A DNA stretch of 64,000 bases, taken from Candidatus Thorarchaeota archaeon (lineage in GTDB: Archaea > Asgardarchaeota > Thorarchaeia > Thorarchaeales > Thorarchaeaceae). The notes beneath the pieces were generated by a model that saw nothing but the letters and a program-made list of their open reading frames with translations, did no database searches and was not told the origin of the DNA. The position numbers were made by a program, and so were the translations under genes. Where the stretch lies: assembly GCA_029855935.1 (NCBI GenBank), contig JAGSHN010000030.1, forward strand, positions 1-64,000, read 5' to 3'. Below, one piece after another: positions 8,491-17,665 of the stretch; the stretch's first letter is position 1; the number at the start of each line of letters is the position of its first letter.

Positions 8491-9417
8491 ATGACACTAC
8501 TGCCCAAGAGCCGCTCCCGAGAATCAGTGATGATTGCCTTCGTCCGCTCCGTGTGCAATATGGTGGAGCGGGGGGACATTGACCTAATCGGCGAGTCTCT
8601 CAGAGGATACTGGGTAGACAAGAAGGCTCATCCGTGGCACAGAGTCCTGAAATACCTTCAGAGGAAGGGTGACAAGTACGCTGATCAGAAGCAGCTCGCA
8701 GAGTGGGTCGGCGTGCTCAGGGACGGGGTGTTTGCAGCACTTGATGCACTGTCGCTGAATCTGGCAGTGGACATTAGTATTGAGGAGATCCTCTCGACTC
8801 TGCTCTCTGCAGAGACGTGGCGTGATGGTAGGAGGGAGGTACGCAACGTGTTGGCAAAGGTCGCGTTGGACCTGATAGATCGGCACAAGCTGGACCACCT
8901 GCAGCCCTCGGAACTGGCAAGAGACGGGTTCGGCTTTCTTGTGCCGCGTCTCCTTGATTCACAAATCCGACAATTGGAGAAGTGCCGGCCTGTGGAGAAG
9001 GATGACACCATCGACCTGACGGCTCTTCACAGGTCAGTCCTGGGTAGGATGGTCCTCCGAAGTGCCGAGGTCGGAGAGAGGAAGCTGAGGAGGGACGATC
9101 CCCGGGTCTCCGAGCTTTTCGCCGCGTACGATCGAATGCTTCTGGACAAAGAGGTCGAGAAGGGGACCCTTGCCACAAAACTTGATGAGCTCACTGCACA
9201 GGCCACGCTGAACGGACAGGTAGTAGAAGAGGCAAGGGCAATCTCTGCACCGGAGCCCGCTGTGGGTGTGGGAGTGGAGGAGAACGGGAGGACTCAGAAG
9301 CCTCTGACGGAGTTCATCGACGAGAAACAGCCATCGGCTCGAGAGAAGAAGACGAAGAAGAGTGCCACAAAGGGTCCGAAGCGAAAGAAGAAGAGTGGGG
9401 GCAGCAAGAAGAGATGA
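8491..9417 (+). CDS. Hypothetical helical protein with lysine-rich tail
   Basis: 308 residues, mostly alpha-helical, with no family recognised. The last 45 residues are extremely lysine-rich (KKTKKSATKGPKRKKKSGG), suggesting nucleic-acid or membrane-surface binding. Start ATG 8491 is supported by CCGGAGG directly upstream and a TATA-like AAAATAATC at 8454-8462, about 30 bases before. Its last four bases overlap the start of the HEAT/winged-helix gene (ATGA), so the two are co-translated and probably work together. Confidence 0.65.
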   Translation: MTLLPKSRSRESVMIAFVRSVCNMVERGDIDLIGESLRGYWVDKKAHPWHRVLKYLQRKGDKYADQKQLAEWVGVLRDGVFAALDALSLNLAVDISIEEILSTLLSAETWRDGRREVRNVLAKVALDLIDRHKLDHLQPSELARDGFGFLVPRLLDSQIRQLEKCRPVEKDDTIDLTALHRSVLGRMVLRSAEVGERKLRRDDPRVSELFAAYDRMLLDKEVEKGTLATKLDELTAQATLNGQVVEEARAISAPEPAVGVGVEENGRTQKPLTEFIDEKQPSAREKKTKKSATKGPKRKKKSGGSKKR

Positions 9418-10889
9418 ATGACCAAGTGGACATCGCCAAGCTTGAGAAGAGTCACATCAGCGGCATGCGTCGACTCATAGTCTCCCTCGATTCTCCCGAC
9501 CCCAAGACAATGTACGCTGCAGCGGGCAAGATGATGGCCCACGAGAACAGCATCGCGCTACTGCCGAAAGCAATGAGCCTGCTGGATACCGACGACGCGA
9601 CTATTCGGAGACTGATGTTCAGGACTGCTGCACAGCTTATGTACGGAAAGTACGTCGGGGCACTCATAGAGGCCTTTGACAACATCTCTCCTGCGGAGCG
9701 GGAGCAGGTGCTGCAGCTCGTCGAGGAGCGACTTCGGAACCGGGGCGGACCCTCAAGCCGCTACGAGCAGGAGAACTGGGTTCAGGCGCTACAGAGGCTC
9801 GGCCGTGAGCATCAACCAACAGTGCTTGGCATCATGTCGTTCCTTGGAAGGCCCGGCCTGAAATGGGTCAAGGACCTAGTCTCTGAACGCATTCAGGAGG
9901 TCACTCCTGCAGCTATCCACAGGCTCAACACAATCCCCAACTCGCAGAGAAGGCGCCTCCTCCGACTGGCCGTCGAGAGAGCCGTCCAGCGGAACAGAGA
10001 GCTGATTCCCTACATCATCGATGCTCTCGATGAGAAGAGCCTGAAATATGCGACGATGATCCTCAGAGAGGGGGCCTGGAGAGAGCGTGCGATGGTCGCT
10101 GCAAAGGTCGCTCGTCTCGGGATTCGTAGTTGTCGAGGTATCGTTCTCGACATCTTGGCCGACCCGGACTGGCGGGTGAAGCAGGCCCTGCTGGAGAACA
10201 TCGACATTAGCAAGAGCAAGTTCTCGGCACTCTTGCAGCTGCTCGGCTATGTGATCGCCGACTCACACGCCCGGGTACGGGGCCACGCCGAGAGACTTGC
10301 GCTTCTGCTTGGCATACAGACATGTCTTGATGGTGATCTTGAGAGGCAGCGCACCAGAGTGGAGAAGAGATACAGGAAGCAGCTGCTCCGCGCCGCTCAG
10401 CATAACCCAGATGTCGATTCCTCTTGGCTTGGCGTACAAGTGGTGGTCCCCGAGGTCGAGTTGGAGCCCGAGGAGCAGGAGGAGGGTCTCAGCCTTGGTG
10501 ACCTTGGTGCCGGAGCAGAGGAGAGGCGTCCATCGCCGGGCGAAGAGCCACGGCCAGAGAGCGCGCCGGCAAGCCCTGATGTATCGTCACTGCTTGCTGC
10601 ACTGAAGAGGACAAAGCAGTCCGTGTCCGCGGGAACTCAAGAGTCCGTCCTGAAGGCTGTGGAACGTGTTGACGAGTCGGCGGCTGTGACAGACAGGTTC
10701 ATCGAGACGTTGAAGGAGCTCAGTGAGTCATTCGGCAAGGACGTCCCAATGGAGTCGCTCCGTAAGGAGCTCAGGGCAGACGGAGTCACAGATGAGGACT
10801 TTGAGAGGGCTCTTGAGGCCCTTGAGCGAGACGGCCTTGTGTACCGTTCGGGCAAGGACACCGTAAGCTACGTGGATATGGAACTCTGA
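9414..10889 (+). CDS. HEAT-like repeat protein with C-terminal winged helix
   Basis: 491 residues. Residues 1 to about 330 form repeated antiparallel helix pairs typical of HEAT/ARM scaffolds (for example 'DPDWRVKQALLENIDISKSK'). A disordered acidic-proline linker spans about 345-385. The last 65 residues (from 'PMESLRKELRADGVTDEDFE') resemble the winged-helix domain at the C-terminus of archaeal MCM. The overlap with the upstream lysine-rich protein implies a pair. The combination suggests a chromatin- or DNA-associated adaptor; this is inference only. Confidence 0.65.
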   Translation: MNDQVDIAKLEKSHISGMRRLIVSLDSPDPKTMYAAAGKMMAHENSIALLPKAMSLLDTDDATIRRLMFRTAAQLMYGKYVGALIEAFDNISPAEREQVLQLVEERLRNRGGPSSRYEQENWVQALQRLGREHQPTVLGIMSFLGRPGLKWVKDLVSERIQEVTPAAIHRLNTIPNSQRRRLLRLAVERAVQRNRELIPYIIDALDEKSLKYATMILREGAWRERAMVAAKVARLGIRSCRGIVLDILADPDWRVKQALLENIDISKSKFSALLQLLGYVIADSHARVRGHAERLALLLGIQTCLDGDLERQRTRVEKRYRKQLLRAAQHNPDVDSSWLGVQVVVPEVELEPEEQEEGLSLGDLGAGAEERRPSPGEEPRPESAPASPDVSSLLAALKRTKQSVSAGTQESVLKAVERVDESAAVTDRFIETLKELSESFGKDVPMESLRKELRADGVTDEDFERALEALERDGLVYRSGKDTVSYVDMEL

Positions 10890-10996
10890 TCTCCTTTCCT
10901 CTGCTGGCAAGTGCAAGACGGATTCCAAGAGGCGGGCGCTCACCCGCCGCAAAGACTAAGTGGCCAGCAGTTCTTGGTCGGGAGGACCGGAGAGAT

Positions 10997-12328
10997 ATGA
11001 GAATGGGACGGACCACTCTCATCAGGAATGCAGTGATAGTGACCGTCGACGACAGCAATACCGTCTATGACAGAGGGTACGTGTACGTTGAGGACGGCAA
11101 GATCACAGATGTTGGCGAGGGGGACACCAAGGACGACGCCGATATGGTTCTCGACCTGCCGGGAAGGATCGTGATGCCCGGTATCGTTGTGGCGCACACG
11201 CATCTCTATGGCATACTGCTCAGAGGCGCAGCCCTCAGAATAGCCCCACCAACGGACTTTGCGCAGGTCCTTCAGAGGATCTGGTGGCCCGTCGACGAGG
11301 CGCTCACGGTCGATGATGCGTATGCCAGCGCACTCTCTGCAGGTGCCGAGATGCTGCTCAGTGGCTGCACCACCTTTGCCGACACGTACTCCGGTCCAAA
11401 CGCAATAGAGGGTTGTCTCGAGGCAATTGCCAGAGCAACGGACGAGCTAGGAATGAGAGGAATCATCGCCTTCGAGGTCACAGAGCGTCACTCCCCAGAG
11501 GAAGCGGAGAGAGGTCTCGACGAGACGCAGCACGCTGCGAGGACCCTTTCGTCTGATGATAAGATCTCCCTGATGGTCAGTGTACACGCCTCTTTCACCG
11601 TCAGCGACGGACTCATCACAAAGGCCGTGCGTCGGGCGCGCACACTTGACCTGCCCCTGACCATTCACACATCTGAAGGTCTTGTGGACCTCTACCACAA
11701 TCTGGAGAAGTACGGCGAGCGCACAATCGAACGCCTCGACAGGCTTGGCGCGGTCACGTCATCGACCGTGCTTGCTCACTGCGTTCACGTCAACGACACA
11801 GAACTCGACATTGTGGCCGAACGTGGCGCCTCTGTCGCCCATAATCCAATGAGCAACATGCTGAACGCGGTGGGCGTGGCACCAGTCCCGAAGATGCTGA
11901 ACAGAGGCATCACGGTCGGGCTGGGCAATGATGGCTGGATCTTCGACCCATTCGAGAACATGCGATGCGCACTCACCGTGCACCGGCTCGCCGCAGGAGA
12001 CCCCAGCGTCGTAGACGAGAACACTGTCTTGCGGATGGCCACAGTAGAGGCAGCGAGATGCTATGGCCTAGAGGGGCGGGTCGGATCCATCAGGGTGAGT
12101 AACGACGCGGACGTCATTGTCATTGACGGACGCGGTCTTCCCACTCCTGTGACCTCACGGTCGGTCATCGGCCACATCGTACATAGCGTCCGTGGCAGTG
12201 ATGTAGAACACGTACTCGTGGGCGGTGAATTGGTCGTTAGAGACCACGCCCTTGTGCGGGTGGACAGGTCTCGGGTCAGCGAGATCTCCCGCAGAGCTGC
12301 ACGCGCGCTATGGGACCGCCTCCATTGA
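10997..12328 (+). CDS. Amidohydrolase, SsnA/ATZ-TRZ-like aminohydrolase
   Basis: 443 residues of the metal-dependent amidohydrolase superfamily. The metal-binding HxH (VVAHTHLYG) follows a short beta sandwich, and there are the later histidines in 'LTIHTSEG' and 'LAHCVHVND', the 'HNPMSNMLNAVGVAPVP' segment and the catalytic Asp in 'VGLGNDGW'. The 'DFAQVLQRIWWPVDEAL' and 'NAVGVAPVPKML' stretches look closest to SsnA-type putative aminohydrolases and SAH/MTA deaminases. Start ATG 10997 follows GGAGGACCGGAGAG. It sits just before a second, unrelated amidohydrolase. The precise substrate (a guanine-, adenosine- or triazine-like compound) is open. Confidence 0.8.
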   Translation: MRMGRTTLIRNAVIVTVDDSNTVYDRGYVYVEDGKITDVGEGDTKDDADMVLDLPGRIVMPGIVVAHTHLYGILLRGAALRIAPPTDFAQVLQRIWWPVDEALTVDDAYASALSAGAEMLLSGCTTFADTYSGPNAIEGCLEAIARATDELGMRGIIAFEVTERHSPEEAERGLDETQHAARTLSSDDKISLMVSVHASFTVSDGLITKAVRRARTLDLPLTIHTSEGLVDLYHNLEKYGERTIERLDRLGAVTSSTVLAHCVHVNDTELDIVAERGASVAHNPMSNMLNAVGVAPVPKMLNRGITVGLGNDGWIFDPFENMRCALTVHRLAAGDPSVVDENTVLRMATVEAARCYGLEGRVGSIRVSNDADVIVIDGRGLPTPVTSRSVIGHIVHSVRGSDVEHVLVGGELVVRDHALVRVDRSRVSEISRRAARALWDRLH

Positions 12329-12372
12329 CACAGTGCGATAGTCTCCGTCTGCAGAGTGCCAGTTCAAGAAGT

Positions 12373-12380
12373 CTTTTACA
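12373..12380 (+). promoter_or_regulatory. TATA box of the gene at 12405
   Basis: CTTTTACA lies about 28 bases before ATG 12405, which would place the transcript start almost at the start codon, as in leaderless archaeal mRNAs. Confidence 0.45.
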
Positions 12381-12404
12381 CACATTTCCTCGACAGACCC
12401 GTTG

Positions 12405-13346
12405 ATGAACTCCGTCAGGGACACCTTCAGATACGAGGGACCGATCTTCGACGCTCACTCTCACGTCGTCGACTGCGACTCCCTCTCACTCCTTGTCAAG
12501 ACTGCAGATGAATTCGGAGTTCGTCGTGCCGTGTTGATTGTGCATCACTCAAAGCCCACGGAGATTGAGAAGCGCTATCCTGAGCGGTTCATCTTTGCAA
12601 AGTACTTCTCGGGCACAATGCTGCTGAGCGGCGACGTCGACAGAGCAATCAAGGAGGCCGCCCGCATGGCCGAGGAGGGATTCACTGTGGCTAAGATGCA
12701 TTTCTCGCCAGTGTGGGCCACCCGGCTGGAGGGCTCAAGTCCCCTCAGCATCGACTCAACGTCGCTTGATCCCTTCTTCGACTTTCTGCAAGACGAGAAC
12801 ATTCCCTCTTTGATTCACATTGCCGACCCGGACACCTACTACAGGACCCGCTATGCAGACACGTCTGTGTTTGGTACGAAAGAGGAACATCTTCGGCAGT
12901 TCGAGGCACGGCTTGAGCGTACGCCGAGACTACGCATTCAGGTTGCCCACTTTGCTGCACAGCCTGAGCCTCATCGTCTTGACCACCTCGGCTCTCTCCT
13001 TGACCGGTTCCGAAATGTTGTCATTGACACAGGCTCCGCGCGTTGGATGGTCCGCGAGCTTGGACGCGAGCCACGTAGGTCACGTGACTTCATCACGAAG
13101 TATCGTGACCGCATTCTGTTTGGCAGTGACTGCGTCGCAAGAACTACGGACCGTTCCTATTTCGAGGGGAGATTCCATTCGTTGCGGATGCTGATGGAGT
13201 CGAATGTCTTGAATGTCCCGTTGCCCTTCGTTGACGAGGACACGGTGAAGACGGGCGGGACGTTCATCAACGGTCTCTGCCTTCCGGACAGGGTTCTCTC
13301 CGCACTGTACTGGGACAATGCCTCGACCAGATACGACATAGAGTAG
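12405..13346 (+). CDS. Amidohydrolase family 2 TIM-barrel hydrolase
   Basis: 313 residues. The N-terminal metal motif 'IFDAHSHVVD' (HxH), a central 'IPSLIHIADPD' and the late 'ILFGSDCVAR' (catalytic Asp of the GSD motif) place it in the amidohydrolase-related (Amidohydro_2) family, which includes decarboxylases and lactonases. An ATG at 12405 follows an in-frame TTG at 12402. Unlike the upstream gene there is no beta-sandwich domain, so the two are not duplicates. The reaction is not predictable from sequence alone. Confidence 0.75.
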   Translation: MNSVRDTFRYEGPIFDAHSHVVDCDSLSLLVKTADEFGVRRAVLIVHHSKPTEIEKRYPERFIFAKYFSGTMLLSGDVDRAIKEAARMAEEGFTVAKMHFSPVWATRLEGSSPLSIDSTSLDPFFDFLQDENIPSLIHIADPDTYYRTRYADTSVFGTKEEHLRQFEARLERTPRLRIQVAHFAAQPEPHRLDHLGSLLDRFRNVVIDTGSARWMVRELGREPRRSRDFITKYRDRILFGSDCVARTTDRSYFEGRFHSLRMLMESNVLNVPLPFVDEDTVKTGGTFINGLCLPDRVLSALYWDNASTRYDIE

Positions 13347-13455
13347 GACCACTCACTACAGCCAGCCCGAAGACGGTCCGCTCAATGCAGCTCAAGTTTA
13401 TTACCCTCTACATCTAGTTCTCCGTGACTGCATCTTGAGAGAGGGTGTCGGCAGA

Positions 13456-14187
13456 ATGGAACAGACCGAACGGCAGCTTTTTGTTGACAGGGAGACACGA
13501 AGAATAGAGACCCGCCTACGCAAGGCGCAACTGCTGTTTCCTCTGAACCCAATTCCAGAGCCCCTGTTCCAGACGATGCTCGCCTTCACGGATCCTCGTG
13601 ACGACCCTCAGGCCGCACTTGAACGGCTGATGCAGAGTCGTGTCTTTGAGGCCACCGTCTGTACCTTCTCCTTCAATCAGCTCTTTCCCGTAAACACTGC
13701 TCGAAAGTTTGTGTATCCCACCCCTCACGACGGAGTCCTCGAGGAGGTCATAGACGACCTTGAGGGGCAGTTGCTGTCATTTCAGGGTCGCCCTCTCGAC
13801 GACACCCTCGGAGAGAGGTTCGAGCTATTCAGAAATCTGTACATCGATGAGGAGCGACTCGACAGATTCCGACTTGGGGCGCTTGAGATATACGGTGACC
13901 TCACCTATCGGAACATCGTCCGTGATCCGCGTGTCTCGCTCAATATGCGCTGGGACGAGGGGACATCCTTGAAGAGTGTCCAGTTGAACTGTATAGCAGA
14001 GATTGTCGGTAAGAGCACCCCGTTCTACAGATTCATCCGCGTGGTCCGGTCGCTCTTCTCCCAACATTTCGTCGACCTCTTGGGCTACGAGTATACCTGC
14101 GCCTACAAGTTCTGGATATGCGAGTCCTTCAACAAGCATCTCTCGGACAGGCACGGCTTCAGACCAAGCGTCCGTACCTCTGACTGA
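13456..14187 (+). CDS. Hypothetical protein, 243 aa
   Basis: No family recognised. The sequence is rich in charged and aromatic residues, without membrane segments or cysteine motifs; there is a moderately conserved-looking core 'YGDLTYRNIVRDPRVSLNMR'. The ATG at 13456 was chosen over the in-frame TTG 13435. A TATA-like TTTATTA at 13397-13403 supports transcription starting near 13425. The gene ends 11 bases before the large helicase, so both may be on one transcript, and it could be a helicase partner. Confidence 0.6.
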   Translation: MEQTERQLFVDRETRRIETRLRKAQLLFPLNPIPEPLFQTMLAFTDPRDDPQAALERLMQSRVFEATVCTFSFNQLFPVNTARKFVYPTPHDGVLEEVIDDLEGQLLSFQGRPLDDTLGERFELFRNLYIDEERLDRFRLGALEIYGDLTYRNIVRDPRVSLNMRWDEGTSLKSVQLNCIAEIVGKSTPFYRFIRVVRSLFSQHFVDLLGYEYTCAYKFWICESFNKHLSDRHGFRPSVRTSD

Positions 14188-14198
14188 GATGAGCCGCC

Positions 14199-17000
14199 TT
14201 GGTCACAGCAACAGACTTTCCCGATGCGCTCCACTTCAAGCATCGCTGGAGAGACTATCAGAAGCAGGTGCTGAACCAGCTCGAGGACCTCCGTGACGAC
14301 GAACATATTCACATTGTGGCTGCGCCCGGCTCTGGAAAGACTGTCTTGGGCCTGGAGGTGATTAGGCGGCTTGGTCGTCCTGCGCTTGTGTTGGCCCCGA
14401 CAGTGGCCATCCGTGACCAGTGGATTGAGCGGCTGGTCCGCGACTTTCTACCTGAGGGGGCGGATGTGCCAGGATGGATCTCCACAGACATTCGGCGACC
14501 GGGCAAGATTACCGTTGCCACCTATCAGGCCCTGCACAGCGCGATGAAGGGAGAGCCGGACCCGGACGACCAGTGGGTGAGCGAGGAGGAGACACACTCC
14601 GCGGAGATAGCCCAACAGCATCAGACGGTGAACGTGTTCGGACAGGAGGATGGGGACGAGGACATAGAGCAACGCCTCGGAAGACGGCGGACGCATCGTC
14701 GTGACAGTAATCTACCCGACATCCTGAGGGCTCACAGCATTGATACCTTGGTCCTTGACGAGGCTCACCATCTGCGGACAGAGTGGTGGGGGAGTCTGAC
14801 AAGACTCGTCCATAGACTCTCAGTCTCTGTCGTCGTTGCGCTCACGGCCACACCGCCATATGATGTTCCCGAGTACGAGTGGGATCGCTACGTGGACCTG
14901 TGTGGTCCGATTGATATCGAGGTGCCAGTGCCCGAGCTTGTGGCCGTTGGGGACGTGTGCCCGCATCAGGATCTTATCTATCTGACAACCCCGACTGAGG
15001 ACGAGAGGCGCGTCATCAGCGAGTACCGGCAGAGGGTCGAGTTGTTTGTTGAGGAACTGAAACAGAATGCGGAGTTCATCGCCCTTCTCAGCAATCATCC
15101 CTGGGTCCAAGACCCAGAGTCGTACGCCGAAGAGGTCCTTGAGGAGCCAGACCTCTTCTCAAGCATGCTTGTCTTTCTTGGCGCAGCGGGCGTGGAGGTG
15201 CCAAAGAAGACCGTGAAGTTTGTCGCGGGGGAGGTGAGGCGCCTGCCGAGTCTCAACCTTGAGTGGCTGGAGATACTACTGACCGGCCTGCTGTTTCCGC
15301 ACGGCTCTCGCGGAGACACGCTCCAGCCAATCCTCGAACGAGTCCTCCAGGAACTGCGCGACATTGGTGCGGTGGAGCGCAGACACGTGATGCTTAGAGA
15401 GACCAAGACGGTCAAGAGGCTTCTGATGCAGAGCATCTCGAAGCTTGAGGGAATGAAGGAGATTGTCGTGACCGAGTACGAGTCACTCATCTCCGACATG
15501 AGAATGGTCATTCTCACAGACTACATCAGGAAGGGCTTCATCCCGCGCAACCGGGATGACGAACGGCCTCTGCTGAAGATTGGCGTGGTCCCTATCTTCG
15601 AGACACTACGGCGTGCGCGTATCCTCGGGTTACGTCTCGGGGTGCTGACAGGCTCTCTCGTCATAATCCCGTCTGAGAGTGAAGAGAGGTTTCTGAGCAT
15701 AGTACGCGGGAGGGAGATTGACCCCTTCGCTCTCAAGCTACGGCCCTATCCCGCGGACGACGACTACCTGCTGGTCGAGGTGAGCGGCTCACAGCGCTCG
15801 GTGATTGTGGGTGCCGTCACGGAGCTGTTCAACCAGGGAGGCCTGCACGTACTGGTTGGTACCACTGCACTCCTTGGGGAGGGTTGGGACGCCCCGACCG
15901 TGAACTCCTTGATACTGGCGAGCTTTGTGGGTTCCTATATGCTCTCCAACCAGATGCGGGGCCGTGCGATCAGGTCTGTCAGGGACGACCCCGACAAGAC
16001 CGCAAACATCTGGCATCTTGCTTGCGTCTATCCTGACAGTCACGATGCTGGCGGAGACTACGAGACGCTGGTGCGGAGGTTCAGAGCGTTTCTCGGGATC
16101 TCCTTCGAGTACGATATGATAGAGAATGGTATTGCCCGTACGGGGATAGGAGAACCCCCCTTCTCGAAGAAGAGCATAGACGCCTTCAACAAACGCATGC
16201 TGGAGATTGCTGAGGACAGGCAGGCAATAAGAGAGAGGTGGGAGGTTGCGCTACGTCGAGGAGAGGAGGGCGTCCGACTCGTCGAGGAGGTCAAGGCGCC
16301 ACCTGTACTCCTTCCCCGAGGATTCGTGTTTAGGAACACCATATCAGCAATGTTCTGGGAGGGCGTGGCTCTGAGCCTCTACGTCTTCGCTCAAATGGCG
16401 CGTGCGGCACGAAACTTGAGCTCGCTCCAAGAGCTATTGATCTTCATGGAGTTTGCAGCCATTATCGCAGTGCTGGTGGGACTGCCGAAGATGCTCAAGG
16501 CCGTGTGGCTGGCCATCCGCCACGGACCAGTGAAGTCAAGTCTGAGAGAGATAGGCCTTGCACTTGTCGAGGCACTCTACTACGCAGGCGCAATACGCAC
16601 ATCGCCCGACTACATAGAGGTGATTGCAGAGGACGATCCCCAGTTTCCTGGATGGGTATTCTGTCAGATCAAGGGCGGAACGAACAGGGACCGCTGGACG
16701 TATCAGAGGGCGCTGCAAGAGCTGTTGAACCCGATAAGGAATCCGCGATACCTCCTTGTGCGCTACTCCAGCCTGTGGAATCTCTTTGGACGGGTTGACT
16801 ATCACGCTGTGCCAGCGGTGCTCGGCACGAATAGAAGATACGCATCGAATTTCGCAGAACGTTGGGAGAGGCACGTTGGAAAGATGGCGCTGGTCTACAC
16901 ACGCAACGCGGAGGGGAGAAGAATTCTCCTTCAGGCGAGGACACACTCTCTCTCCGCCGCATTCCGCCCCCGAGCCGAGTCGATCACGCGATGGCGGTAG
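14199..17000 (+). CDS. Superfamily 2 helicase with C-terminal membrane hairpin
   Basis: 933 residues. SF2 motifs are plain: I AAPGSGKT (41-48), Ia LAPTVAIRDQW, II DEAH (187-190), III TAT (216-218), V GTTALLGEGWDAP (about 553-565) and VI QMRGRAIR (about 585-592). A long insertion separates the two RecA lobes. After the motor come two hydrophobic helices (about 716-735 and 747-768) and then a C-terminal region with 'QIKGGTNRDRWTYQRALQEL' and 'NPRYLLVRY'. TTG 14199 must be the start because an in-frame stop lies at 14190-14192. Anchored helicases of this kind are unusual; a role in defence or in DNA handling at the membrane is inference. The previous gene ends 11 bases upstream. Confidence 0.8.
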   Translation: MVTATDFPDALHFKHRWRDYQKQVLNQLEDLRDDEHIHIVAAPGSGKTVLGLEVIRRLGRPALVLAPTVAIRDQWIERLVRDFLPEGADVPGWISTDIRRPGKITVATYQALHSAMKGEPDPDDQWVSEEETHSAEIAQQHQTVNVFGQEDGDEDIEQRLGRRRTHRRDSNLPDILRAHSIDTLVLDEAHHLRTEWWGSLTRLVHRLSVSVVVALTATPPYDVPEYEWDRYVDLCGPIDIEVPVPELVAVGDVCPHQDLIYLTTPTEDERRVISEYRQRVELFVEELKQNAEFIALLSNHPWVQDPESYAEEVLEEPDLFSSMLVFLGAAGVEVPKKTVKFVAGEVRRLPSLNLEWLEILLTGLLFPHGSRGDTLQPILERVLQELRDIGAVERRHVMLRETKTVKRLLMQSISKLEGMKEIVVTEYESLISDMRMVILTDYIRKGFIPRNRDDERPLLKIGVVPIFETLRRARILGLRLGVLTGSLVIIPSESEERFLSIVRGREIDPFALKLRPYPADDDYLLVEVSGSQRSVIVGAVTELFNQGGLHVLVGTTALLGEGWDAPTVNSLILASFVGSYMLSNQMRGRAIRSVRDDPDKTANIWHLACVYPDSHDAGGDYETLVRRFRAFLGISFEYDMIENGIARTGIGEPPFSKKSIDAFNKRMLEIAEDRQAIRERWEVALRRGEEGVRLVEEVKAPPVLLPRGFVFRNTISAMFWEGVALSLYVFAQMARAARNLSSLQELLIFMEFAAIIAVLVGLPKMLKAVWLAIRHGPVKSSLREIGLALVEALYYAGAIRTSPDYIEVIAEDDPQFPGWVFCQIKGGTNRDRWTYQRALQELLNPIRNPRYLLVRYSSLWNLFGRVDYHAVPAVLGTNRRYASNFAERWERHVGKMALVYTRNAEGRRILLQARTHSLSAAFRPRAESITRWR

Positions 17001-17007
17001 TGAACGT

Positions 17008-17343
17008 CTATGCTCCATCCTGTTCTGGCCGCCTTCTTCTCAGCGCTCTCCTTTTCCTCCTCCGAGCCTTGCTCTTGGGCTGGACAAAATCGGTGAGCGA
17101 GAGTTGGCGAACCGGACCGAGCCGCCATTCCTTGGTATCGCTACTCCTCTCGACAAGACGCTCTCTGAGCATGTTTCGCAGGTGATAGAGGACCGTGGAG
17201 TAGGAGACGTGGACCTGACGTGAGATGGCTGCAGTGGTGGCCTGCCCTTGTCTCTCCACCGTTGCCAGAATTCTGGAACGTGTAATCACGCCTCTCCGAA
17301 TGTTGCGAATCAGGCCGAGATAGGCACGCCTGTCGAGTGACAC
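17008..17343 (-). CDS. Small winged-helix DNA-binding protein
   Basis: 111 residues. A helix-turn-helix/winged-helix core covers about residues 18-75 ('QGQATTAAISRQVHVSYST' then 'VLYHLRNMLRERLVERSS'), the arrangement of ArsR/MarR-like transcription factors. A very basic tail (RRRKRRALRRRRP) follows. It is convergent with the helicase, with 7 bases between stops. An AT-rich TGACTAATATTGC near 17391-17403 on the minus strand is a likely promoter. Targets are unknown; the neighbouring longin-like gene starts divergently 322 bases away. Confidence 0.7.
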   Translation of the reverse strand: MSLDRRAYLGLIRNIRRGVITRSRILATVERQGQATTAAISRQVHVSYSTVLYHLRNMLRERLVERSSDTKEWRLGPVRQLSLTDFVQPKSKARRRKRRALRRRRPEQDGA

Positions 17344-17665
17344 CTCATCACCTGACCATCGACATCTGCCATCCTATCTGCGGCGAAGCAATATTAGTCA
17401 TTTCACACCCCGAAGTCAGGGTTGGTATCTGAATGTATCTTTCATCCTAAGGCAGCACGGGACGTGCGCTGTGCTGGAGAGCTGGGGATAGTCCGCCGGG
17501 TACATCAAGTATATCTTTATCAGTTTCGTTCTTCGCTCTCTGACGAACAGGACAGTAGCTGTTACCCCTGCCGGCGCCACCGAGTCACGGCAGTCCGCCC
17601 CCCAAGATTCAGAGACCAGCAGCGCGGATGCAGTAACCTGACAATAGCCTACGGAAGGATGGTAA
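17344..17665. other. Divergent intergenic region
   Basis: 322 bases between the winged-helix gene (minus) and the longin-like gene (plus). It contains the minus-strand TATA-like element near 17391-17403 and a plus-strand AT-rich element (AAGTATATCTTTATC, about 17507-17521). A GGAAGGATGG sequence just before GTG 17666 can serve as ribosome-binding site. No gene was recognised in the stretch. Confidence 0.45.
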
